Shown: positions 20,160 to 30,200 of the stretch, in pieces
Layout of the letters: the number at the start of each line of letters is the position of its first letter
Numbering within the stretch: position 1 is the first letter of the stretch
Assembly (NCBI GenBank): GCA_002104905.1
Contig: MCFE01000404.1
Span: 1 to 64,000 of the forward strand
Source: Basidiobolus meristosporus CBS 931.73
Taxonomy: Eukaryota > Basidiobolomycota > Basidiobolomycetes > Basidiobolales > Basidiobolaceae
Direction: 5' to 3'
DNA: 64,000 bases
Notes under the pieces: model-generated
Databases searched by the model: none
What the model was told of the DNA's origin: nothing
Seen by the model: only the letters and a program-made list of their open reading frames with translations
Position numbers and translations under genes: made by a program

Positions 20160-22926
20160 CCCTGTGAAAAATCTTCAAACTTGGAATTCATCTAATCTTT
20201 GACTGGTATTGTGCTGGTACTCTAATGATATTTGGCTGGTGATCAACAGGTATTTTCTGTGCAAATTATGAGTTGCAATTTTTGATGGAAGTGGTGAGCA
20301 GCTAATCACCAAGTTTGATATGGATGCTAATTGGCCTAGTCTCCTCTGTGGAGAATATGTCTGCTTGTCTGCCCAACAGCTAGTACCTGATATACTGAGA
20401 GTTGTCAGTTTTGAGAAACTTAGAATTCAGCTGATGTGATGATGGTGTTCTGCTGGCTGTTTCTTAATATTTTTCTTAGGGAGCCTTGATCTACTTCAGT
20501 CCAGTATATCAGCATCAGCATCCTGGATGCTAGTTTCCATTCTCTTCAGATGTGGCATTTGACAATAGGCCTACACAGGGTTAGGATGCCAAAATAGATT
20601 TGCAAGCAGTATGACAAGCATGCACATACATGTATCAGAACACCTGGGGTTCAACTTACAAGTTGTGGAATAGACTGAAGAGCATTATCATGGTTGGGGG
20701 CCATTTGGTTGACAAGGAAGAATTCCTGTATCTCCACTACCCTGTGTGGCCCAAGCAACCACCAGCTAGTTCTCCTGCCACCTGGGCGAGCGCTCAGCAA
20801 GGTTGGATCAAATGGATCCTTGTAACACCCCAGCCATGCAGCCACCAGCCATGACACAGGATAACGCCAACCCTGAATGCACGTAGCCCATGATACACCT
20901 TGATGTTTGGCAGTCTTGAGTAGTTGAGGTGACCGTGATGGGGGCTTATTCTGAGACCAATGATTTGAAAGGATTGCTGCTGGTGGATGGATCAAACGAA
21001 GGTGAGGGATTTCGAGTTGGGACGGAACGACCTTTGGATAGTCGGAGGGTTACGTTGCTACGGTGAGACCTGGTGAGATGCAAACAATGTCTGAGGGGTG
21101 TCTGGGCCACTTGCGGAGTCCCTGTCGCCTCAAGGAGCCCACAATCCTGGCGCAACCCTCGCCAGTTAAGAGAGTCACGCCAAGCCCACTTGCCAAATCC
21201 CAAACCAAAATCGAGGATGACCCAAGGAATCATGGCCATCATTGGCAGTCGCCCCCCATGGGTTGCACTTCGCCGCTCACTCCAAGGCTTAAGCCGCAGA
21301 CGTGCCCACCCACTTGCAGATTCGTGATCCGGAAGCCGCGCACGGGATCACGCCATATTGGGTATGACTGCAGTTGGCGAGAACCGTGCCAGGGTTGGAT
21401 GTTTTGGGGGAGGGAAGAGAGACCTTCGAAATGCAACCTTTCTCTCCATCTTCGTCAGCACTTCCACGGTTTGGATGGCTCACCCAATGAGTCGCCGGTC
21501 ATCCCATCGCATCACGATTTGAGTTGGATTAGGGGGAGAGGAACCGGCTTGGAACCATCCGCAGCGGTTCGGGTGGGCATCATCACCCCGATCGCCGAGT
21601 GCACACATTAGGGTTAGCATCAGCATCAACTGGACACCAAGCTGCACAGGCAAGTAAGGCCATCCCCACGACCATTTTCCACTTTGCAGAGGTTTGCAAG
21701 CAGCAATCGGCAGTGGACCGACCCACCACCCAACAGGACGAAAGTGAGCAGAGCAGCCAATCATCGGGGTAAGAGGGGAATTTCGCCCAAGTGCATCTTG
21801 GGTGAGATCTTTTTTCCAAAACGGGGCCACGCTAAATGGGGTTTTAGTTGACCATGACGGAGGATATTTTCCGATGGGTTTCATCTAATGCACGTCGCTT
21901 TTCCATTTGGAGATGACCAAGGGTAGAACGAGAGGGAGTGGGAGTGGGAGTGGGAGTGGGAGTGGGGGAATGCGAATGGTGGATGGTGAAGCCAGTTTGG
22001 ATTAAGGTGATCGGTCGAGTGATAATGAAGCACCAAGAGCGGACCAATCATTTGGGTGGGACCTAATTTCGCGACTGGCCTATTTTGTCATCATTCTCGG
22101 CCGGTTAGATCAGGTTGGGGAGAATGTTGGTGTGCGGTGGGAAGGTCGAGAAATGGGAATTTGGCACCGTGTCAGTTCGTATCCCAGGGAATGCCAATTC
22201 AGTGCGCCTCTCTTCGAGTCCGTGACAGGGTCTCACCGTGATCTCTCCAACCTTACGTCTGGGGTGGGTCATATTACTTTGTGCGACGTGGTCGGGTTTA
22301 AAGTGTTGCTGCTTCGGTGACATGGATGGACTGGGGGGTCACACATGGCAACTCTCCGCTGTGGATCCGTCATGTCTGTGTTCGCGTACACATGTATACA
22401 TACATACATATATACGTAGTGACCGATGCTAAATCTCTTTGCCGAGTCAACATCCTTGTCCATGAGCTAGGGTTAGGGATAGGGTTGACCTCGCTAAACC
22501 GACAAGTGCGTAACACCTGTTTAAGGCTGAACCGGTTTGCGCTTAGGAACCAGCCGAAACCATCAGAAACTTCGATGAACAACCTTGAGAATCCCTCAAC
22601 TCTCGATCACCCAGTGTGTCAACCCACCCAACGCTATCAAGTTAATAGAAACGACGACAACCGGCCACGAATAGAGATGGGGATTAGGGCCGAGTTGTAA
22701 GACCATGGCTTCGTCAACAGCATTATTGGATTCATCTCAGTCAGCAAATCACGAAGGTTCGATGCGGCAGGGTTTCACGCACATATTGGAGCCAAGTTTC
22801 TGCATAATCGATGGTTCCACAAGGGCAGGTGACCCCGAGCATTACAAATGAGAGCAACGTGAAGGGTCAGGTTTGGCGAGATTTTATAACCGGAGGTTTG
22901 GTCGGAGCCTTGGTCACTAAACTTTT
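20160..22926. other. Intergenic region; transition from transposon DNA to gene-rich DNA
   Basis: Up to about 20.8 kb it resembles the AT-rich relic DNA; from there GC content rises. Several open frames exist (for example 21063-21611 on +), but they overlap frames on both strands, have no recognisable domain and look like chance frames in GC-rich DNA. A (GGGAGT) array and telomere-like words near 22468-22485 are the only structures noted. Confidence 0.4.
21934..21963 (+). repeat. (GGGAGT)5 microsatellite
   Basis: Five perfect tandem GGGAGT units followed by GGGGG. It is strongly purine-biased, so G-quadruplex formation is possible (inference). Confidence 0.95.
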
Positions 22927-24156
22927 ATGGGTGCCACCTTTTATCTCGGTAGTCTGATAGGAAGCTCTCTCAGTACCATCGCCAGTTTCTTCCTGGTGTT
23001 ATGCTACGTGTTGTTCCCCTCCTGTCGGACGTATAGACATCGGCTGATTCTCAGCCTTTCCATCGCGGGTTAGGCTCACCACATGCTCTCTCACCACCAG
23101 TCCAACCGTCTCTAACCCCGACCCTCCTGACAGATTTCCTCAACGCTTTAAACAACACGGTGTCCGGCGCCAAGCTGGCCGTGGAGGGCTCCTTACACGA
23201 GAGCCTGTTTTGTACGGTGAACGGCTTCGTAGGACAATTGACTGTGCAGGTAGTTAGATGGACAGTATGTAGATCCCCCCCCCTAACCCCGTATTAACTT
23301 CGAATCTCCTCAGGCACAGGATTTCTCCACCCTGATCATTGCCATCGCCACTTTCGTCGCATTGTCGAATCCTCTGCGTTGGATCCGTGGCTTGAGCTTC
23401 ATCCAAATCCACGAGGTTTGGATACACCTGTTTATTTGGGGAGTCCCCCTGACCACCGCCATGATTGGACTACTGACGGTCGGCTACGTTCCTGGTAAGT
23501 GTTCTGGTCAATGATCTCCGAGATCACCCCACTGACGCTGGCTCCCCTTAGTGAGTGGGAACTGGTGCTGGTTGCCCGCAGAACCAGTATGGGTCCGCTA
23601 CGCACTAACCCACGGGATCCGGTTCGCGATCATCCCCACCGTGCTCCTGATCTACCTCCGGCTGTTCATAATACTGAAGCGATCCAGTCCAGACGATGCG
23701 TTCTACAGTCAAACCAAATACCCCAGCCAGGATGCGGTGGTTGAACCCGCCTCGGGATACAACGACTCGCTGAACTCCGGCTTCTCCGACGTCGAGCACG
23801 AACCTCCCCGGGGAAAGTGGAGTGGGTTCTGGGTCAAGATGGGGTGGAGGAGGCTCACCTCCACGTCTGGGAAAACCGACACCACCCCGATGGTGATGAG
23901 ATCCCTCAACAGCGATAAGCGGATAGCCACGGCGATGTTGAGGATGTGTATATACCCCGTGATGTACACTGTCTGCTGGGTGCCCGGCATATCGAATCGA
24001 ATCCTAGAGATCAGCGGCGGCAAGAGTGAGCTGCTCGCCACGCTACAGGCGGCCACCCAATTCATCGGGTTCTTTGACGCACTGCTGTACGGGATAACCG
24101 AGAATCTACGGCACGAGATTCGGGAGCTCTGTAGCGGATATGGAGAAAAAAGCTAG
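22927..24156 (+). CDS. cAMP-receptor-like (Dicty_CAR family) G-protein-coupled receptor
   Basis: Seven-transmembrane receptor expected at the plasma membrane, signalling through heterotrimeric G proteins. The ligand is unknown. Four exons: 22927-23068, 23134-23249, 23314-23494, 23552-24156 (347 aa). TM1 is 'STIASFFLVLCYVLF'; 'LSIADFLNALNN' follows across intron 1. Then come 'FCTVNGFVGQL' in the TM3 area and the family signature 'GNWCWLPAEPVWVRYALTHG' ahead of TM5. After a long Ser-rich third intracellular loop, TM6 has 'MYTVCWVPGISNRI' and TM7 'FIGFFDALLYGI'. Phases match at all three introns. A poly(A) signal AATAAA lies about 100 bp past the stop, facing the 3' end of RPL12. cAR-like receptors are known in Dictyostelium and early-diverging fungi. 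The start is the first ATG that gives a complete TM1. Confidence 0.85.
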
Positions 24157-24253
24157 TCAGCATCACCATCTCCAGTTCCAACCCTTACCCCATCCACTAC
24201 CCTTCCCCCCAATACCATCATCACCAACACCATCGTAATCTTAATATTTCCCA

Positions 24254-24259
24254 AATAAA
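24254..24259 (+). terminator. Poly(A) signal of the GPCR gene
   Basis: AATAAA 98 bp after the GPCR stop, within the convergent gap to RPL12. Confidence 0.5.
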
Positions 24260-24337
24260 GCCAACCTCTTCCCCTTGGATACTACTCAAATGGCGGTTTA
24301 TTTGGTTTACATGCGGTCACTATGCTTCGTACAGGAA

Positions 24338-24895
24338 TCAGTTTTCGGGGATCTCGACCTCACCAGCATCGATGGCATCGGTAAGGTCCTTGGGGTTTTG
24401 TCCGTCAACGGTGCAACCAACCGAGAAACAGGTTCCGAGGATCTCCTTGACGGTTCCGCTCAACTCACGAGCCAAAGACTTGTAACGCATGGTTCTGGCG
24501 ATCTCGATGACATCGTCGAGGGTGATGTTACCGCTGTGCTTGATGTTCTTCTCCTTCTTACGATCACGGATGGGCTCCTTGAGGGCTCTGATGACCAGAG
24601 AGGAGGCGGAGGGGACGACCGAGACGGCGGCTTGACGGTTTTGGATGGTCAATTGAACGGTGATTCTGAGACCCTTCCATTCCTGAGTGGCCTTGGCGAT
24701 GTCTTCACCGACCTTCTTGGGGGAGAGACCGAGAGGACCGATCTTGGGAGCCAGGGCAGAGGAAGCACCTACTTCACCACCGGTGGCTCTAAGATAGACT
24801 ACGAGACAGCGTTAACATCCCTCTTGGGGGCTGGTTGGGAATCGAGGCGACTACTTACTGATCTTGACTTCGTTGGGGTCGGCTTTGGGTGGCAT
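24338..24895 (-). CDS. RPL12: Cytosolic 60S ribosomal protein uL11 (L12)
   Basis: Component of the ribosomal stalk base that binds 25S rRNA near the GTPase-associated centre. Two exons, 24895-24859 and 24798-24338, with a 60-nt intron (GTAAGT..GTAG), encode 165 aa, the usual family length. The protein runs from '[11 protein letters not shown]' through 'ATGGEVGA', '[20 protein letters not shown]', '[15 protein letters not shown]' and '[18 protein letters not shown]'. These are the rRNA-binding proline-rich loop and the C-terminal domain of eukaryotic L12. The short first exon just after the start is typical of fungal RP genes. Convergent with the GPCR, divergent from the metallothionein-like gene. 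Confidence 0.97.
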
Positions 24896-25259
24896 GTTAA
24901 CTCAAACGATGGATGGATCCACAGTAATCTACAAAAGATCCGGTACCAAACGGTGGAAAGGAAGGCTTCCCAGGGAATCCGGTAATTTTTAAGAATCCCC
25001 GATTTTTTCGTCCGGCCCGGGACCCCCCGATCGTGATGCTCAACGCATCAGCACCGTTTCAACCATGAGATTATCATGTGAGGGGGCCATTTGCTTGAGA
25101 AACCCAAGAACAATGGATGTTGTTCGCCGCCAATGACGTCGCCATCCCTCAAGGAACCGCTGAGTTGTCTGATTTTGGCATGAGTGCGTACCCCTCATCC
25201 CATAGAGGCATGTTTAGGAAACCAGTTTCCACTGACGAGGTGGCTAAGCCACCAGGCCA

Positions 25260-25265
25260 TATAAA
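25260..25265 (+). promoter_or_regulatory. TATA box of the metallothionein-like gene
   Basis: TATAAA 95 bp upstream of the ATG at 25360. It argues that the longer upstream frame from 25117 is not translated. Confidence 0.55.
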
Positions 25266-25359
25266 GTGCCAAGAGTACTGGGGCATTAGCAGAATTTTAG
25301 TCCTCAACCACGACCCACCCTCCCCTTTAGCGAACTCACCACTTGACGATTTGTTCTGC

Positions 25360-25656
25360 ATGGATACAAAGAAGGATATCAACGTGTGCTCTACCTGTGG
25401 ACCCTCCTGTGGGTGTGGTGCGAACTGTCAATGCACAAGCTCAGAGGTGAAAGCGGCCGGTTGCGGCTGTGGCCCCGGCAAGGACGGCCAAGTCAACACC
25501 TGCTCGTGTGCAGGAACCAAGGGCGCCTCTTGCAATTGTGGGCCGAATTGTAAATGCGCTGACAAAGGAAAAGAGAAGCCTATTCATGCCTGCTCGTGTG
25601 GCGGCTCTGGGAATGGAACCTGCACCTGCGGGCCAAATTGCCAGTGTTCTCATTAA
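25360..25656 (+). CDS. Metallothionein-like cysteine-rich protein
   Basis: Probable cytosolic metal chelator (zinc, copper or cadmium). It is 98 aa with 20 cysteines, all in Cys-x-Cys or Cys-x2/x3-Cys arrangements. Cysteines fall in three clusters separated by cysteine-free linkers. The first is 'CSTCGPSCGCGANCQC'; the second and third end in 'CNCGPNCKC' and 'CTCGPNCQC', which suggests internal triplication. There are no aromatic residues, as expected for a metallothionein. The start is the first ATG downstream of a TATA box. It shares its upstream region with RPL12, which is transcribed away. AATAAA lies 33 bp past the stop. The family call rests on composition and spacing, and length exceeds the 25-60 aa of most fungal metallothioneins. 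Confidence 0.85.
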   Translation: MDTKKDINVCSTCGPSCGCGANCQCTSSEVKAAGCGCGPGKDGQVNTCSCAGTKGASCNCGPNCKCADKGKEKPIHACSCGGSGNGTCTCGPNCQCSH

Positions 25657-25688
25657 ACGAATGTAAACAACCTACTTAATTCAAGTGA

Positions 25689-25694
25689 AATAAA
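25689..25694 (+). terminator. Poly(A) signal of the metallothionein-like gene
   Basis: AATAAA 33 bp downstream of the stop, in the 228-bp convergent gap to ARO7. Confidence 0.5.
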
Positions 25695-25884
25695 ATGTTC
25701 CATATTTCTCGAAGATTGTCACTGCATCCGAAGGGGCCGCTCTCACAGATGTCGGCCACTCTGCCTGCATAAACTAGTGGGATACCTGTGAATACGAGAT
25801 TTCGTGGAGCTTTGCCGATTCACATGGCTTTTGGGTACGAAGCAATAGAGGCATTTTATTAAGTACATGTAATTGACAAAGTGA

Positions 25885-26655
25885 TCATTCATCCAAACGC
25901 ATCAGAAGGTACTCCACTTCCACCTCCTTAGTGAGAGGGATCACGTAATCTTTGTAGAGGTCGATGACGGCATCCACGGCGATCTTACTAACCTTGTCTG
26001 GAATCGCCCCATCTGTGGATATGTCTTGGCCATAAATCGAGGCCTTGTGACGAAGACGCTTCAGTAGCTTTTCTTCGACGGCCAGGTTGGTGAGCAGATC
26101 GTAGATTCCCTGGGAGTCACGGGCCTTGATGAGCTGCACGTACTGGTCGTGGAGTTCGGGGTCGTTGAATTTCGCCTCGGCGATGAATTTTCCGTAATGG
26201 ATACGGCGCGAGAGAGCTTGGAGACACTCGACGTCTCTGGTCGCGGAAGTCCCGTAGTTCAGGTCATCCCCGTGGGCGCAAATGGTGGGGACGATCTTCT
26301 GAATGTAGATCTCGTAAAGTTTCTTGTTGATGTTGATGTTGTTGGGGTGCAGGATCTTGGGGTAGTCCAAGGGAGGTAGGATGGGCTCCGGAAGGTTGGA
26401 AGTGAAAGGGTACTCGTCCGGACTGGTGTATCGCCGAACCTTGGCGTGAGAGATCTCTAGTTCGTGAAGAATGTACTCGAGAAAGGAAACGTTCGCTCGG
26501 TCCTCGAATTTGAACTTGCCCACTTGGTAGATGGAGTTGTTCGTGGCGAACTGGGCCCGCTCGATCAGAGCAAATATGATGGTGTCTTCGAGACGGATCA
26601 AGGTGTCTCGGAATTGATCCAAAGGCAAATCATTACCAGTCTTGAGAAAATCCAT
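25885..26655 (-). CDS. ARO7: Chorismate mutase (AroQ, allosteric eukaryotic type)
   Basis: Converts chorismate to prephenate at the branch to phenylalanine and tyrosine. It is an intronless 256-aa frame, the same size as yeast Aro7. All-helical AroQ landmarks are present: the N-terminal 'IRLEDTIIFALIERAQF' helix (catalytic Arg region), 'LDYPKILHP', and the allosteric loop 'LNYGTSATRDVECLQALSRRIHYGKF'. The loop carries the Thr/Arg/Lys positions used for catalysis and Tyr/Trp control in yeast. The C-terminal 'KEVEVEYLLMRL' helix holds the catalytic Thr/Glu area. The ATG at 26655 lies about 45 bp from a TATA-like TATAAG on the same strand. Its 3' end faces the metallothionein-like gene. Confidence 0.96.
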   Translation of the reverse strand: MDFLKTGNDLPLDQFRDTLIRLEDTIIFALIERAQFATNNSIYQVGKFKFEDRANVSFLEYILHELEISHAKVRRYTSPDEYPFTSNLPEPILPPLDYPKILHPNNININKKLYEIYIQKIVPTICAHGDDLNYGTSATRDVECLQALSRRIHYGKFIAEAKFNDPELHDQYVQLIKARDSQGIYDLLTNLAVEEKLLKRLRHKASIYGQDISTDGAIPDKVSKIAVDAVIDLYKDYVIPLTKEVEVEYLLMRLDE

Positions 26656-27209
26656 GGCTTCTGTTCAAATACTTCCCGCTCTACCAGCGCAGTGACTTAT
26701 AAAGGATTGTATTGCCATTGTGAAAATTTGTACCACATGCATCAATTTCTTTAGGGAGAAGGAATGCTGATAACCATGCTAGCATGGAATAAACACCACT
26801 CGCATACACATAAATGCAGAGCAAATGTGACTCATCGGGCCATATCAGGAAGATCTCATAGACCGATAAGGGCAATCGGAAAAGGAGAAATGCCCAGAAT
26901 AAGAGGATTGCGGATATATTAGTGCAAAGAAGGGGTGAGGGCTAGGGTTGGGCTGGTTGTGCACAAAGCCTATCTTCAACAGGCTCGCACTTCCAGACCC
27001 ACATAAACTGGGAAGAGACACTATTGCACCCACTCTAAAAATATTGACTAACCCCGAGATTAACCCTAAGATTAACCCATAATAAACAATAGCCATCATG
27101 CTTATGCTTATGCTGGCTGCTGTATTCCTAACCGAGGGAAACATATTTATTGGTGTAGAGGATCAAAATGAAGTTACATGAAACAATGTTCTAGCTTGAA
27201 GGATATATT
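26656..27209. other. Intergenic region ARO7-TRA1
   Basis: This contains the ARO7 promoter (TATA-like element near 26696-26701 on -) and the TRA1 3' flank. Telomere-like CCCTAA/TTAGGG words occur near 26938 and 27050-27080. No gene seen. Confidence 0.5.
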
Positions 27210-30200
27210 TTACAACCACTGCATCCACATACAGTCCATTTGTGAGAGTTTGCTTGGATTACTAGCCTGCGCAACCAGATCCAAAACCGCCTGATTGATG
27301 GAGCCCGAGGTGGGTGAGGCCGGATTCTTATCTTTCACAGATCTGTAGGAGACGTTTTGAATCCGGCTCAATACTCCGTTGACATTTTGCAGAACCTGTT
27401 CCTTGAGTGGCTTGTTCTTGGGCGTTGCCGGTGGGAGATTCGCACCCTGCCACGTGACGAGCTCGTCGTGAAGGAACACGCAAAGGTAATCCATTAGGTT
27501 GCTCTCCGACTCGATCAAACATTGGGCAATGGCCATGAAGGAGCTATTGAAGATCCCTTCGATGCCGACGGGGGTGATGAAGTTTTGGATATTAGGAGTG
27601 AATCTGAATGGCACTGGCTCTGGGTCGGTCTGGGTTACGGCCAGTTGATCCGGTGCAGTTGAGGGATGTAGCTCTGCGGACCATATATTGCCACTGGCTC
27701 GTGAGATGTGTATTTTGTGTGGGTACCGCTGTCCAATGCATAGAGCGTAGCTCATAAACGACACTGCAGCCATCTGCGTAGTGAACTGCTTCCTCATAGT
27801 AAAGAGGTCGCAGTAAGAGCTCATAGTGTTCTCCATGTACTTGGAAAGTAGTGTATCAGGCACCATCTTGGTGGATATTTCGTCGGCAAGCTCGATCTTC
27901 AAATCAACAATCTCTTGCTTATCTTTCTTCTCTGATCCAAGCGTGCGAAGCTTATCCAGGTAGAAGATCACCGGTTCATCTTTGTGCATGCCTACCTCGT
28001 CACAATATTCTTCATAGATCTCTTGCAATGAAGTGTAGGAGGGATCGTCTTGAACGAGTCGGGTGTTAGGCGCCAAGGGAACAGCAATTGGAAGATGGAA
28101 GGAAAGGCTCCTTTGGCGACTCTCTCTTCTCTTGGCCAGGATACAGTTCATAAGTCTGAAGAACTGTGTGGTTCTCTCCTCTCTTCGGCTGAATTTCGGT
28201 GAGGGATGCTGGATGCAGAAAGGATGTAAACTACCGTCATGGCCTCGGATGGTGATCGCCTTGAAGTAGTTTCCATCACGTCGGAAGGTTCTGATTTCAG
28301 GTTGGAACCGGTCGATTCGGATGAAATCGTTACTGTCGTCCTTCAGGAGAAGATACTGCCCGGGAATCTCGACATCGTCGAATTTCTGATGTCCAAACTC
28401 TACCAGATAATGGCTATACTGCTCAAGGTTGTGGCGACGGGGCCGATTGTCCAGTAAGGCCTCAAACCTATCCCTCCACTCGCGTAACTTCACGATATAC
28501 TGACTAAGTGTGAGCTTCTCTTCAATAAAATCACGTTGGAACGCCAGCTTGACATGGCCCGGATAGAGAGTATCAGCAAAGCGTTTCAATGTCACCTCGA
28601 TCGCAGTTGGAATTTGGTCAGTGAAGACCATGTTGTCTATTTGAGTGCTGGCCAGCTTAACCGTGTCGTTCAGGAATATGGAGAGAATTCGGTAGATGTC
28701 CTCGTCAGAGGTGGGCTTGAGACGCTGGAGGATTTGATCGACCATCGTTTCCATAGACAATGCAAGTAAAGGATATGCGGTTTTCAGAATGGCCACGATT
28801 TCCTCTACATGTTCCCATGGATGTCTAGGGCTCGATCCGCCAGAACTTCCATTGCTTGGTGACTTCTCCGCACTAGCGGCGGTAGCACCTGGCTCGGACT
28901 TTGGCTGTGGATCAGCCGCCTTACCATTGGTGTCCCCTTCAGGTTTGGTTTCATTTCCTAGCTCGTTAGACTCGGAAGTGCTATGGTTCGAATCAGTGTT
29001 CATAGCCGAGTCTGAATTAGATGCCTGGGCATCCGAGGATTTGTTGTCGGTGTTTGTTGGGGTGGCAACCGGAGTGCTGGAAGTTCCGCTGTTCATGGTG
29101 GAGGACTGCCTACGCACGATGCCGTATTCTTCCTTTGTTGTTCTTAAGATGTAGTGCAATGCCTTGAAAGGGAAATGAGTAAGTGTTCACTAGCAAAGAA
29201 AACAAACGAAAGTACCTGTGGATATGCTTTCGCAATCTTGATTAGGATGTGGCGAGAAACCTTCGCCTCACGTTGCGACAGACAAATCAACAACTGCGGG
29301 ATAAACGTGATCCAATACCAGACAGGCACCTCCCCTTTGTAGTTCTCGAATGCGGCGGCAATACTGCCTTGAGCATCGTCGAGACTTAACAACCATAGAA
29401 TTCTAGCCAAAAATTTGCGAGATTTGGCATTCTTGTAGGTACCGGCAGCATGAAGATAGCAATCCACTGCATGCACAGCCCAAGAAATTTCGTTGGGCTT
29501 TTCTTTGAACATCTGATCGTTGTATTGTCCCCACGCTCCCCATCCCTTGGCAAATGCCATGGTTGGATCGATCTGGATGGCCGTGGAAAATCCTTGATTT
29601 GCTTCCTCGTGCATGCCCAACCTTGACAAGAACAACCCCTTCAGGGTGAAGAACTCGGCTTTCTGTTGAGAGCCAAAGTACATGAGATTCGTGTTGTTAA
29701 TCACATCCAAGCCGATGGCAAGTTCCACTGGATTCTGGAAGTGGCACTTCGCCTGCTCACGAAGCTTGAGGAACGCCTCCTGGATCTCAATATTCGGAAG
29801 GGTGTAGATTTGATTAAGGTAACTGATGCACACATCAACCAGATGATGCTTCCTCGCCACATGAGCAAACCGATTAATAATCCAAGCCGTTTCATGATAT
29901 CCGCGATAAGCAAACGAGTTGCTGTTGGAGTTGCTTGCTCCATTGGCCTTCAGCAACGGTATCAATGGAAGGTAAGTCTTGTTGATGATATTGAAGATGT
30001 GACGTCTCCAGGCAACAAGGTCGCTCCAGACATTGATGTCGTCCCAGATGTTGGGGAGTCTATCTCGCCAGGTTTGCAAGACTGCCTTTAGCTCTTGTGA
30101 GCGAACGTCCAGATTCGAAGCATCCGTCGCGGCAAGACTAGTATAGATCTGGCTGGCCTCTTGGAGCTCTACGAATTGTTGGAAGATCTGCAACAGAGGA

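Noticed and set aside
21063-21611. 182-aa open frame in the GC-rich border region
   Set aside because: Overlapping frames exist on both strands, there is no domain or sensible composition, and it has no splice or promoter support.
24275-24985. 236-aa plus-strand frame across RPL12
   Set aside because: It is the antisense of the well-supported RPL12 exons and intron; the composition is that of a mirror frame.
25117-25359. In-frame N-terminal extension of the metallothionein-like gene
   Set aside because: It contains the TATA box, and its composition (Met/Pro/Asp, no Cys modules) does not fit the rest.
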